DNA of 64,000 bases from Acidobacteriia bacterium AH_259_A11_L15 (GCA_027717655.1 JALLOH010000003.1:16821-80820); one strand, 5' to 3'; counted from the first letter of the stretch, positions 23,639 through 32,046 are shown. Notes: generated from the letters alone by a model not told the origin. A program made the numbers and translations.

Positions 23639-25803
23639 ACCTGACACCGGATTTCGGGTCCTTCCTTCGGGCAGCGGTCAAAGCGGTAGATGAGCAGTTT
23701 CTTCTGGCCACCCTCATTTTCAAGGATTGACTGGAGTTCCTTATCGTGGGTGGCTAGGATTACTTGTTTTTGAGGTACGAGCTCCAGAAGGATTTCAGCC
23801 AGAGCTTTCTTGTGCGAGGTATCAAGATTCTGTGAAGGGTCGTCCAAAACTAGGAATCCAAGGTTATGTGAGTAGATGTCTTTTTTTGCCAGGGCCAGAT
23901 AGATGGCGAGGGCAACGCAGTTCATCTGGCCCGTACTGAACTTCTGGCTGGCTAGAGTTTCTTCTGACTCCTTTTTGTTGACACCTTTGATGTAATACTC
24001 GTTACGCAACACACCCCTGACCGTTCTCGGCTTGACCTCTATCTCAAGCTCTTCGTAATAGGGATGATTGCAAAGCCTCCTGTAGTACGCACTTATGTCA
24101 TCCTGTGCATTACTGATCATGCTCGCAGCTAGGTCCGTCTGTACCGTCGTAACTGCCTTGGATATTGCGTCTAGGATTTCGCGTAGAGATTCGAGTTCCA
24201 AGATATTCTGTCGGAGGGCTTGAAGTTCCTTGCCCTCAAGCAGCTTTTCGAGCCTCTTGATGCTTTCCTGCTCTTTCAACACCTCAGCAATCCGCATCAA
24301 TTTCTCGCACCGGTCTTCGATTCGCTGAAGTTGTCCCTCCCTCTGGTGCAAAGGCTTTTCAAACTTCTTGATCTGTGCTCCCAGATCGGCAAGACGAGCC
24401 TTAAGTAGCGCCTCTGCATCGTCCTTGGCAGTAATGACGCGCTGGAGGACTGCAGCAACCTCTTTCAAAACTGCTTCCAAGTCTCGCTCAACGCGGGCAA
24501 GCTCGTCAGAGAGCTTCTTATGCTCACGCTGTTCCCTTTCAGCTTCAGCCTTGGCTTGCTGGCTCTTCAGTATCCTAGTGTCGATGCTCTCAAGGTCCTT
24601 CGTTTCGTGCGCTTCCAGTTCGGATTTCAGATGGTCCAGTAGCTTTTCCCTTTCGATAGAACGACCACAAACCGGGCAGGCCGTCTCCTCAGTTTCACGG
24701 AGATATTGAAGGGCATCCTTGATGACCTTGAACCGGGACTTGATGCCTGATCTTTCTTCCTCCAGCTGTTCCAGCTTTCTGGCGCTTGCTACTATGCGCC
24801 GGCTTATCGCGTCGGCGTCGCCGTGCTTTTTCTCGAAGTCCCTGAGGCTCTTCTTCTTTGAAAGGACATCAGAAGCCCTTGCAGAGTAGTCAGAAAGCAC
24901 CGCCGAGCACTCTGTTCGCAGCTGGGTTAATTCATCGATCTTTGTCTGCTCAGGCAGCTTTCGTCGAATCCTCTTGACGTAGCCTTGTAGGGACTCTGCG
25001 GCTTCCCCCAGTGCGCGAACGGAGGTTGGCACTTCGATAGAAGGTGGGTCAAGACCAGCTTCTTCAGCAACGTGGCGGAGTTCGGATGTACTGTCCTCAA
25101 CCAGCTTCGCTCCATGCTCGATTTCAAACTGCGTGTCAGCAAGGCCGGTGTGCTTCCCTTTCCTTCTGCTCTCATCAAGTCTTCGCTTGGCCTCGCCAAG
25201 GCTGGCTTTTATGTCTGCCTCCAGCTGGTCTATCCGCGTTTGGAGTTTTGTCTGCCGGTCCGAGATCTTCACCAAGCGGATTGCATCGGTAATGTTCCGG
25301 AGGGAATCCAGTCCCAACAGCCGATCCAGGGCGGCATTTCGGTCGCGAGGATCTTCAGTCAGCAATCCTCTGACTGACTCTTGGTGCAAATAGGTAGAGC
25401 GTATGAAATCGTCGAGTGTTAGGCGAAATATCCGGTAAACAGCTTGCTCTGCTTGTTCGTCTTCGAGCTCTGCACCGTCCGGCAAGGTGAGTGTGAGATG
25501 TGTCTTCTCCCGTCTCTTGGGCTTGGTTCTCCGAAGAGCAACGTCACCGTCTGGTGATTTAAGAATGAGTTCGACGGTGCCCTCGTTTTGGAAGGTGTTT
25601 ATGAGCTCGTCGTGGGTTCTGCCTTCGTAGCGGATGAACTCAACATCACCAAAAAGGCACCATTCGATAGCTGAGAGGGTACTACTCTTGCCTGAACCGT
25701 TGTCGCCAAAGAGGAAAACCAATTCCCGAGATAGGTCAAGGTCTCGCTGATCGTTGAACCCTCTGAACCCTGAAACCTTCAGCGACTTGACAAGACACGG
25801 CAT
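23635..25803 (-). CDS. Rad50/SMC-like coiled-coil ATPase with zinc hook
   Basis: A 722-aa ABC-type ATPase. Walker A is FGDNGSGKSSTL about residue 35. Long coiled coils run from about 160 to 540 and are interrupted by the hook TACPVCGRSIEREKL (CxxC) near the middle. The signature KFSTGQMNCVALA and Walker B FLVLDDPSQNLD lie near the C-terminus, followed by the ILATHDKEL switch. Dimers tethered by the hook would embrace DNA. The track start at 25878 overlaps the upstream gene, and the ATG at 25803 (MPCLVKSLKVSGFRGF) matches how such proteins begin. The operon continues into the Mrr-like nuclease and follows the 106-aa and Cas4-like genes, giving a DNA-end-processing or defence module. Confidence 0.85.
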   Translation of the reverse strand: MPCLVKSLKVSGFRGFNDQRDLDLSRELVFLFGDNGSGKSSTLSAIEWCLFGDVEFIRYEGRTHDELINTFQNEGTVELILKSPDGDVALRRTKPKRREKTHLTLTLPDGAELEDEQAEQAVYRIFRLTLDDFIRSTYLHQESVRGLLTEDPRDRNAALDRLLGLDSLRNITDAIRLVKISDRQTKLQTRIDQLEADIKASLGEAKRRLDESRRKGKHTGLADTQFEIEHGAKLVEDSTSELRHVAEEAGLDPPSIEVPTSVRALGEAAESLQGYVKRIRRKLPEQTKIDELTQLRTECSAVLSDYSARASDVLSKKKSLRDFEKKHGDADAISRRIVASARKLEQLEEERSGIKSRFKVIKDALQYLRETEETACPVCGRSIEREKLLDHLKSELEAHETKDLESIDTRILKSQQAKAEAEREQREHKKLSDELARVERDLEAVLKEVAAVLQRVITAKDDAEALLKARLADLGAQIKKFEKPLHQREGQLQRIEDRCEKLMRIAEVLKEQESIKRLEKLLEGKELQALRQNILELESLREILDAISKAVTTVQTDLAASMISNAQDDISAYYRRLCNHPYYEELEIEVKPRTVRGVLRNEYYIKGVNKKESEETLASQKFSTGQMNCVALAIYLALAKKDIYSHNLGFLVLDDPSQNLDTSHKKALAEILLELVPQKQVILATHDKELQSILENEGGQKKLLIYRFDRCPKEGPEIRCQV

Positions 25804-25819
25804 AGGACACAGACGCCTT

Positions 25820-26140
25820 CTAGCGCTCCTCGAGATCTTGGGCAACTTTCTCTTCTTGCCCCCCAAACACCTTCTCAATCGATACCGCCTCTTGCTTCAA
25901 ACCCGCCTCTATTCGGTCCACGCCACCCTCGTTGAGCCATTGGAAAATCTTCTTGGCTAGCTTGGCAGCGCGTGCCTGCATATCGGGCTCGCCAGCTAGG
26001 AGTTCCCTGATCTCTTTGTTGACAAGCTTTTCGAATCGTTCCATAAGCTCAATACCGAAGACTACCTTGACCACTAGCTTCTTGAATTTGACGATCCAGT
26101 CCCTGTCGCCGGTATCGAGACCCCGTTCGGACCTCGCCAA
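25820..26140 (-). CDS. Helical 106-aa protein in the SMC/Cas4 operon
   Basis: No family recognised. The protein is highly charged and almost entirely helical (IELMERFEKLVNKEIRELL; ARAAKLAKKIFQWLNEG; QEEKVAQDLEER). No catalytic motif is seen. It lies 16 bases upstream of the SMC-like gene and 60 bases downstream of the Cas4-like gene on the same strand, so it is probably a small structural or regulatory subunit of that module. The start at 26140 is the track's; internal ATG codons are possible. Confidence 0.5.
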   Translation of the reverse strand: MARSERGLDTGDRDWIVKFKKLVVKVVFGIELMERFEKLVNKEIRELLAGEPDMQARAAKLAKKIFQWLNEGGVDRIEAGLKQEAVSIEKVFGGQEEKVAQDLEER

Positions 26141-26200
26141 GCGCCAATCACTTCGACGGAGCCAGCAACGGGAGTATACCTACAGGGTCTGTCTTAGGCG

Positions 26201-26947
26201 CTATTCTGTCCTTTTCTGAGCTATCGCCAGAAGTTGGCGTAACAACGCACAATCCTTGCATGTCTCTCTTCCATCTGGTGGCTTGATCTTGGCGAAAATT
26301 TTTCGGGCGCGCTGTAACAGTTTTGGAATCATTCTGTCTGCCTTGAGTTCTACGGCTTCCAGTTTTGCCTCGAATTTCATAGAGAAATCATCTTCCGACA
26401 TTAACTCTGTGATTTCGTCAGAAGCGACGTCAGTTTGCGGCTCCATGTAGATCAGCCCAAGGCCCGATATTGGAGTCAGACCTTGAGTTTTAGAAATGTA
26501 GGCATACGCGTTAAGCTGCACTTCGTATAATGGCAAGAGTTCGTCCTGCCTCTTGGTTGCCTTGGCCGTCTTATAGTCCACAATGTGATATGAACCATCC
26601 AAGAGACGGAAAATGTCGTCGGGAGTACCCCTAATGGTAATCTTTGTCTTCGGATCTTCAAGCTTGAACCTGGACCAGTGAAGTTTATGGCCCGGAACGT
26701 AACCACTTGCCTTCCCGATGTTCGGAAACCATGGGGGGAGGACCTTCTTTTCGTCAAAGAACCTATGGATAAGTCTCTTCCCATATGCGTCGATCGAACT
26801 GAATATTCCAGGCATTGGGATCTGAAACGGGAATTTATTGTCGCAGCGCAAAACCATCCAGAAGCATTGCGGGCAGAAGTCGGGCAGGCGCAGCATCCCC
26901 AGAGTCCTGGCTGGAATCGTTATTTGTTTCACTTTCGGTTCTTCCAT
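26201..26947 (-). CDS. Cas4/RecB-like PD-(D/E)XK exonuclease
   Basis: A 248-aa nuclease. A front cysteine pair (DFCPQCFWM) and a rear pair (ETCKDCALL) could hold an iron-sulfur cluster as in Cas4 and AddB. Between them is the nuclease core: IRGTPDDIFRLLDG, then YHIVDYKTAKATKR (D, D-x-K) and YEVQLNAYAYISK, the QhxxY motif of RecB-family nucleases. No CRISPR array or other cas gene is near, so it is not an adaptation protein here. It opens the operon leading to the Rad50-like ATPase and Mrr-like nuclease and would trim DNA ends in that pathway. Confidence 0.8.
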   Translation of the reverse strand: MEEPKVKQITIPARTLGMLRLPDFCPQCFWMVLRCDNKFPFQIPMPGIFSSIDAYGKRLIHRFFDEKKVLPPWFPNIGKASGYVPGHKLHWSRFKLEDPKTKITIRGTPDDIFRLLDGSYHIVDYKTAKATKRQDELLPLYEVQLNAYAYISKTQGLTPISGLGLIYMEPQTDVASDEITELMSEDDFSMKFEAKLEAVELKADRMIPKLLQRARKIFAKIKPPDGRETCKDCALLRQLLAIAQKRTE

Positions 26948-27031
26948 TCAGTTTGTGGCAAAAGGATCTTCTCAAGCTAGTGGATACAATGCGGGTAGCA
27001 TAACCTAACCTACCTGCCCCGGTCAGCTACC

Positions 27032-27421
27032 TCATGAATCATCATCTTGTCCACCTAGGGTATATCCGGCCCCTGCGCCCAGAATGGCTCCCCAGGGTCC
27101 CAGAAAGGCACCCAGAGTCCCGCCTATGAGTGCCCCCCAAGCACGGCGGTTCTCCCTGGCCTTCTTGGAAAGCGGGGCTCTGCTATGGCCGGACCGATGC
27201 CGAGCAGTTTTAGAGCTGCTATCTCCTTTCGAGCGGTTACAGGAGATGCAGGCAGGCCTTAGGTTCCGTAGGTAGTCTGAGCCGCCGCTGGCCTTGGCCA
27301 CTGAGTGGTCAATTTCCCATGAGCGACGATAAGACCGGCGCGATAGTTGTCGCCAGCAAATGTGGCAGCGACCGTCGGCCGAGTCGAAAATAAGATCGAT
27401 TTGTTGTCTTGTATATGCCAT
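27032..27421 (-). CDS. HNH nuclease fused to a glycine-zipper membrane segment
   Basis: A 129-aa protein, starting at the ATG at 27421 (MAYTRQQIDLIF); the track's longer form runs into the preceding gene. Residues 15-70 are an HNH nuclease: RCHICWRQ, WEIDHSVAKASGG, and LRPACISCNRSKGD with the two zinc-binding CxxC pairs. After a basic linker the C-terminus is GALIGGTLGAFLGPWGAILGAGAGY, a glycine-zipper stretch hydrophobic enough to enter a membrane. A nuclease tied to a membrane-active peptide is odd and may be an effector. It follows the PIN gene by 17 bases. Confidence 0.75.
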   Translation of the reverse strand: MAYTRQQIDLIFDSADGRCHICWRQLSRRSYRRSWEIDHSVAKASGGSDYLRNLRPACISCNRSKGDSSSKTARHRSGHSRAPLSKKARENRRAWGALIGGTLGAFLGPWGAILGAGAGYTLGGQDDDS

Positions 27422-27438
27422 GGTCACGCCAGCCAGGG

Positions 27439-27918
27439 CTACTCCCTTTCGAGCACTTTCTGGCGAAACATCTCTACAAGCTCTTCGGAGATCCAAGCCC
27501 CTTCGCGAATCATGTCCTCGAGGATTCTGACAGCCTCCCCCCCGGAGATCCTTTCTATTTCAACTGCATACTCCAAAACACCAATCGCGCCAGAAACAGC
27601 GATTTGTAGTTCTTCAGCTGTCTGTCTGGCCTGCCTGTCATTTGTCAGCAGAGTTGCCGCGTGCGATTGGGCAACTGTAAGGGCGCCTAGCTCTCCGGAA
27701 CCTAGGCCTGGCTTGTTCCCGCGTATGTCACCAAGAAACTGCCATTCTTCTGCGCTCGTTAACGGTGCAATTTCAGCTTGAGGAAGCTGGATATCAGCTT
27801 CGGCAAGCTCTTTTTCTACGAAGTCGGATATCAACATGCGTCCGGCGAAAAGATCAAGCAAGAGTTCGAGACTGCCAGTTAGGTGGAAATCAGCCACCAC
27901 ACTTGCATCCAAAGACAC
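27439..27918 (-). CDS. PIN-like ribonuclease, probable toxin
   Basis: A 159-aa protein with the spaced acids of PIN domains: DASVVADF at the N-terminus, SDFVEKELAE, GSGELGALTVA and LLTNDRQARQTAEEL. PIN proteins are single-strand-specific RNases and are common as toxins. The start is GTG at 27918 after AGGA. It sits 10 bases downstream of an XRE-ImmA gene, a frequent pairing in which the upstream protein controls the nuclease. The C-terminal 45 residues (ISGGEAVRILEDMIREG) look like a helical extension. Confidence 0.7.
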   Translation of the reverse strand: MSLDASVVADFHLTGSLELLLDLFAGRMLISDFVEKELAEADIQLPQAEIAPLTSAEEWQFLGDIRGNKPGLGSGELGALTVAQSHAATLLTNDRQARQTAEELQIAVSGAIGVLEYAVEIERISGGEAVRILEDMIREGAWISEELVEMFRQKVLERE

Positions 27919-27928
27919 GGTTCCTGAG

Positions 27929-29062
27929 CTAAGCCTGTGCAGAGGCTAGTCCTTTTCGCCACTCTTGGGCTTTTCTCCTGGTCTCGACTATGTTCAGTCC
28001 CAGTAATTCTGCAAGCTTTCCAAGAGAAACCACTTCATCCAGGGCAGCTTTTCGAGCGAGATGTTGGAATCTGCTGAATCTGTTCCACTGTTCGAGAAAG
28101 TCTTTCGGCATAGGTGCAAGTTCCCTAGTCTTATCACCTCTGTGCTTATCCAGCTCGGCAAACAACTGCTTATATTCGGCCTCAGAAAGCAAACGGAGAT
28201 CGCGAAGTCTGACGAGCATCATGTCACCACTGACACTAAAATAATGCTTTAGGAAAACTACATCCTCGAGGCCTACCTTCTTTTCTCCGACATTTTTCAG
28301 AAACAAATCCCGAAGGCCGACTTCGGGAACAAGAAAATTCGCAGCAAAGAGGTTGGCCATCTTCTCCAACTCGTGTTCTTTCTCGAGTCCGGCTGAAGGC
28401 TCAGGACTCTTGTAAAAGGAACGGTGCATGAGGAGATGACCATACTCATGCGCCAGCGAGAAGATTTGGCGTTCTAGAGTGTTACGTTCGTTTATGAAAA
28501 TGCAAGGACCATACTGCAAGGAAAATGCAGAAAAGCCGAACATGTCTTTGTCATCGACTGGGAAGCGGAAGATTCTCACGCTCTGTTCATCTAGGAGTTT
28601 GAAAATGTTGTCGATGGGATCAAGTTGTCCTAAGCCCATCCTCTCACGCTCTGAATGGGCGACTTGGGTAGCGAACTGAAAAGGCCTTGAATGGACACGG
28701 GGTGAGTACGAATACTCGGGCGGCGGGAGTAGACTATCAGCGACGCCTACAATGTCTTCAAGCTCGCGATAGGCTTTGCAGAATCTCTCGAAGCGTGAAC
28801 GGGCCTGCGAAGGAGCGATTGCTTCTGCTGCTGCACGATACAGGAGCGCCAGCGCCGCTTCCTTTTCCTCGAAGAAGTCGCTGACGGAGCGACCGAGGAC
28901 ACGCGCTGCTACGAGGAGCTTGGTACTGTCGATGGCTACATGACCGTTCTCGATCGCGCTCAGAGTCGCCCTAGATACACCCAGTTGGTCGGCTAGCTCC
29001 TCCTGGGACAGCCCAGCTAACTCCCGAGCAGACTTCAAGTTACGGCCAATTATTTCCTTCAC
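27929..29062 (-). CDS. XRE repressor fused to ImmA/IrrE-type metallopeptidase
   Basis: A 377-aa two-domain regulator. Residues 5-60 form a clear XRE helix-turn-helix (ARELAGLSQEELADQLGVSRATLSAIENG). Residues about 150-260 hold an ImmA/IrrE-type protease with SLAHEYGHLLMHRS (HExxH) and a downstream EKMANLFAANFLVP. Such proteins repress promoters until the protease acts. It is divergent from the CBASS operon, whose promoter overlaps its own control region, and it heads an operon with PIN and HNH genes. Separate HTH (CapH) and protease (CapP) proteins are known to control some CBASS operons; this gene may be the fused equivalent. Control of both sides is inference. Confidence 0.85.
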   Translation of the reverse strand: MKEIIGRNLKSARELAGLSQEELADQLGVSRATLSAIENGHVAIDSTKLLVAARVLGRSVSDFFEEKEAALALLYRAAAEAIAPSQARSRFERFCKAYRELEDIVGVADSLLPPPEYSYSPRVHSRPFQFATQVAHSERERMGLGQLDPIDNIFKLLDEQSVRIFRFPVDDKDMFGFSAFSLQYGPCIFINERNTLERQIFSLAHEYGHLLMHRSFYKSPEPSAGLEKEHELEKMANLFAANFLVPEVGLRDLFLKNVGEKKVGLEDVVFLKHYFSVSGDMMLVRLRDLRLLSEAEYKQLFAELDKHRGDKTRELAPMPKDFLEQWNRFSRFQHLARKAALDEVVSLGKLAELLGLNIVETRRKAQEWRKGLASAQA

Positions 29063-29083
29063 GGCTCCTCCTTGATTAAGTTT

Positions 29084-29122
29084 CTTGACAATATTGTGAT
29101 GGACGAGCTAGAATTTGTCAAG
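29084..29122 (+). promoter_or_regulatory. Sigma70-like promoter with two palindromes for the CBASS operon
   Basis: TTGACA (29085-29090) and TAGAAT (29109-29114) are 18 bases apart and point toward Cap6. The -35 box overlaps the perfect palindrome ACAATATTGT (29088-29097). Arms CTTGACAA (29084-29091) and TTGTCAAG (29115-29122) bracket the whole promoter. Only 22 bases separate it from the start codon of the XRE-ImmA gene, the obvious candidate to bind here. Confidence 0.65.
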
Positions 29123-29144
29123 TACTTTAGACGCTAGAGTTAGC

Positions 29145-30098
29145 ATGACAGGAGACGCACACAAGGTGAGCGAGACAAGAAGGGAGGACAAAGCCAGCCG
29201 GCTTCCAACTGGCGCGCTGACAGCAGAGCGCATACTGCCCGACCCCGTACTGGATGCCCACTGGGAGAGGATCATCATCCCTGAGGATCTCCGCCAAGGT
29301 TTACTCGGGCAAGCTGTGGTTTCCATGACCATAAGGCGTCGGCTCGGAACCGTCGCGTCTGCGCTGCATGGGATCATCTTGCTAACTGGTGCGCCTGGGA
29401 CAGGGAAGACTACTTTGGCCCGCGGACTCGCCAACCGGGTGGCGCGTGCAAATCAGAGAGAATATGGCAAGATGGTTTACGCAGAGGTCGATCCTCACCG
29501 GCTTCCCAGTGAACTCCTCGGGCGCACACAGCAGGCAGTTACTCGCCTGCTTGGTGAAGAAATTCCGGCCTTCGCGTCAAATGGCAAGCCTGCAATCATA
29601 CTTCTTGATGAGGTTGAGTCCTTAGCAACAAGCAGGACTAAGGCTTCTATGGAAACGAATCCCGTCGACGTACACCGTGCGACTGATGCAGTCCTTGCTG
29701 GAGTGGACCGTCTCGCTGAAGAGTTTCCTCACCTGCTGTTTCTGGCGACGACCAACTTTTCTGAGGCCGTAGACTATGCATTCATTTCGCGGGTGGACGC
29801 GGTTTTCGAACTACCGCTCCCTAGTCTCGAAGCTGGGGCAGTCATCATCGAGGATACACTTAAGATGTACGCGAACGAGTGGAAATCCATCGAGATGCTT
29901 GCGACCAAGGACGTGGGGCTGGCTGTAGCCGAGGTCGCCCAAGGATTAGATGGACGGCAGCTGCGGAAGCTTGTGGCGCATGCGCTGGCTATGAACCTGG
30001 ACACTGCGAGCGACCCGGGAAAGCTGACAAGAGAATGTCTGCTCGAAGCAGCCAAGCGCGTGGTGGAGCTATCTCGGCAGGGGGGTCAGAGGAATTGA
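29145..30098 (+). CDS. cap6: TRIP13/Pch2-like AAA+ ATPase of CBASS (Cap6)
   Basis: A 317-aa AAA+ protein. Walker A is TGAPGTGKTTLARG near residue 90, Walker B IILLDEVESLA near 155 and sensor 1 FLATTNFSEAVD near 205. In type III CBASS this ATPase remodels the HORMA protein from its closed, active state to the open state and so switches signalling off. The assignment rests on the AAA+ sequence plus its position at the head of an operon with HORMA, CD-NTase and NucC genes. I use the ATG at 29145, because the track start at 29115 would lie upstream of the likely transcription start. The stop overlaps the next start by TTGA. Confidence 0.85.
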   Translation: MTGDAHKVSETRREDKASRLPTGALTAERILPDPVLDAHWERIIIPEDLRQGLLGQAVVSMTIRRRLGTVASALHGIILLTGAPGTGKTTLARGLANRVARANQREYGKMVYAEVDPHRLPSELLGRTQQAVTRLLGEEIPAFASNGKPAIILLDEVESLATSRTKASMETNPVDVHRATDAVLAGVDRLAEEFPHLLFLATTNFSEAVDYAFISRVDAVFELPLPSLEAGAVIIEDTLKMYANEWKSIEMLATKDVGLAVAEVAQGLDGRQLRKLVAHALAMNLDTASDPGKLTRECLLEAAKRVVELSRQGGQRN

Positions 30099-30625
30099 GA
30101 GTCGAGCGGGTCATCGCGTGCAGTCCGGTTCGTACGCCCGAGGAGACTGCAAAACGAATTCTTGAGTTCGCGGGATCCTTCGGGGGCAGAGCCACAGTGG
30201 GCAACTTGCATCCAGCCGAAAATCTCCTGCGCCATATTGTCTTGCATCGGATCCCCCAAAACCGTCGGATCGAGGTCTTCTACGGAGAGCATTCATTACA
30301 CCTGGCGTGTGCGTATGACTCTGAAGCACTAGACATAGATGAGGATGATGAGGCTCTCCCAATTAGGCTGCCTCGGCCTTCAGAGGACGACCCATGCTGG
30401 ACGCTGCATGTACCCTGCCCGGACGATCTACACCCTTGGGCCGATTCCGTGGTTAAAGCTAATGGGATTGGCACTTGGCTGGTTCTTGAGCCATGCACAT
30501 CGAAGGCTGCCGCCGAGGGCACAGTGGAGGCCAAGCCCAAGGTGAAGAAAGAAGGACCACTCGTGGATCTTGAAGACCTAAAGGCTGCGGCACGGGCAAA
30601 TCGAGACGAGGGCTACGACAAATGA
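30095..30625 (+). CDS. Cap8-like CBASS protein (second HORMA partner)
   Basis: A 176-aa protein beginning at a TTG that overlaps the Cap6 stop; the track extends it far upstream inside cap6. The body (MRVERVIACSPVRTPEET to GTWLVLEPC) has an alpha/beta pattern but no motif I can name. A lysine-rich linker (VEAKPKVKKEG) leads to a short tail VDLEDLKAAARANRDEGYDK. In other type III CBASS operons the gene beside the HORMA gene encodes Cap8, a divergent HORMA protein whose C-terminal tail is bound by Cap7 as a closure motif. The linker-plus-tail here fits that idea. The assignment is by position and is therefore moderate. Its stop overlaps the Cap7 start as ATGA. Confidence 0.5.
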   Translation: MRVERVIACSPVRTPEETAKRILEFAGSFGGRATVGNLHPAENLLRHIVLHRIPQNRRIEVFYGEHSLHLACAYDSEALDIDEDDEALPIRLPRPSEDDPCWTLHVPCPDDLHPWADSVVKANGIGTWLVLEPCTSKAAAEGTVEAKPKVKKEGPLVDLEDLKAAARANRDEGYDK

Positions 30626-31131
30626 GCGTGCAAGTGCGTGTGCGTGTTGTGATTCGCACGCTGAGCGTGAATTACATTGCGGGAGAGCTGACCCGAGTCT
30701 TTCAGGCAGTAGCGATTGCCTTGGGGCTGGACCTCGATTATCTCGAGTCCAACTGGAACGTCCTGCTGTCCGGCTTGCGCAAGTGGCTGGAAGAAAACAC
30801 GCTACAAGCGGTGTACTTGGAGGTTTACAACGCACAAGGTTTCCTGGTAAGCCGCCTAGATTTGCAAATCCAATACGGCTCAGTGATAGCAGATGAGAGG
30901 AACTTCTATAGCGACTTGGAAAGTGTCAGGCTGGCCATGCGGAAAGTCGGGACTGTTCCGCAGGACTGTCGCTATTGCATCGTCGTTTCGCTGGCGACCG
31001 GTGCCTCCGATGTGCCTGGGTGGTCTAGGACGACGCTGCGGTCAACCGAGGGTATGCGTTCCCTGGCAATCGGCCCCCTGCTGGGGTCTCCATCGATTTC
31101 GAGCAAAATGAACATTTGGGTCAGGCGTTAG
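30622..31131 (+). CDS. cap7: Bacterial HORMA-domain protein (Cap7)
   Basis: A 169-aa protein that reads as a bacterial HORMA domain: RTLSVNYIAGELTRVFQ near the front, GLRKWLEENTLQAVYLEVYN in the middle with the strand following, then LDLQIQYG. HORMA proteins bind a short peptide by closing a safety-belt, and the closed form activates the CD-NTase. Start and stop are tightly packed with neighbours (ATGA overlap upstream). Its role is to couple a phage-derived or partner peptide to synthesis of the second messenger; Cap6 reopens it. Confidence 0.75.
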   Translation: MSVQVRVRVVIRTLSVNYIAGELTRVFQAVAIALGLDLDYLESNWNVLLSGLRKWLEENTLQAVYLEVYNAQGFLVSRLDLQIQYGSVIADERNFYSDLESVRLAMRKVGTVPQDCRYCIVVSLATGASDVPGWSRTTLRSTEGMRSLAIGPLLGSPSISSKMNIWVRR

Positions 31132-31176
31132 CCAATACAGGCTGCCCATGCTTGAACAGAAAGTGAGCAAAAAGGG

Positions 31177-32046
31177 ATGACCGTCAGAGAGGCTTTTGAA
31201 AAGTTCAAATCGAACCTTGAAATCACCGAGGAAGAAGAGACAACAGCAAGCGGGCGCCATAACCGCGTCCGAGAGCTTCTGGACGGGACTTTCGAACTGG
31301 AAAACCATTTCCTGACAGGTTCATACCGGCGGGAGACAAAAACGAAGCCACTCAAAGATGTAGACATTTTCTGTGTGCTCAAGGCTAACAACTCTACTCG
31401 GCGCGCTTACAGGGAAAACAACCCATCCAATGTCCTCTCCGCCTTCGAAAAGGTGCTCCGTGAAGAGTGTGGTGACAGGGTTTCTATCGGACGGAGATCC
31501 GTATCAATCGACTTCGGCCCGGAGGAACGTATTGTGAGCTTCGACGTGGTGCCAGCCTTCGAAAGATCAGGCAGAGGCTACGAGGTTCCAGACGGGAAAT
31601 TGGGAATATGGATTGCGAGTGATCCCACCGAGCACGCCAGCCAAGCTACTGAGAAAAACAAGGAGCTTGACAACAAGTGGAAGCCACTGGTGAAGATGAT
31701 CAAGGGTTGGAATCGGGCGAACGACAACCCGGTCAAACCCTCTTTCCTACTGGAGGTCATGGCGATGGAGCTAGTAGCTCCAGAATTCACGAATTACCCA
31801 TGGGAACTGCAGACCTTTTTTGCCAGCGCAGCCGAACGCGTTACGGATTCTTGGCCCGATCCAGCTGGGTTGGGTCCAGATGTAAATGACACCATGTCTG
31901 ACACTGAAAAAAGGCATGCGTCCTTAGCCCTGCAGAGGGCTGCAGGCGATGCGGCGGCTGCTCGACGGCTGGAAAATGCTGGTCAAGAGAACGATGCAAA
32001 ACGTGCATGGAGGATGCTGCTAGGACTCCTGTTCCCGGTCTCCTAA
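31177..32046 (+). CDS. CD-NTase second-messenger synthase of type III CBASS
   Basis: A 289-aa nucleotidyltransferase of the cGAS/DncV-like group. The catalytic loop is FLTGSYRRETKT, followed by the metal-binding pair in LKDVDIFCVL (DxD) and the third aspartate in IVSFDVVPAF, so all three acidic residues are present. A helical C-terminal half (LVKMIKGWNRAND) follows. With HORMA and TRIP13 genes next to it and NucC downstream, it belongs to the CdnC-like type, which in studied cases makes cyclic tri-adenylate; the product here is inference. AAAAGG precedes the ATG. Confidence 0.88.
   Translation: MTVREAFEKFKSNLEITEEEETTASGRHNRVRELLDGTFELENHFLTGSYRRETKTKPLKDVDIFCVLKANNSTRRAYRENNPSNVLSAFEKVLREECGDRVSIGRRSVSIDFGPEERIVSFDVVPAFERSGRGYEVPDGKLGIWIASDPTEHASQATEKNKELDNKWKPLVKMIKGWNRANDNPVKPSFLLEVMAMELVAPEFTNYPWELQTFFASAAERVTDSWPDPAGLGPDVNDTMSDTEKRHASLALQRAAGDAAAARRLENAGQENDAKRAWRMLLGLLFPVS

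Noticed and set aside
26201-26947. Cas4-like nuclease as evidence of a CRISPR-Cas locus
   Set aside because: No repeat-spacer array and no other cas gene is visible in the window. The operon context is a Rad50-like module.
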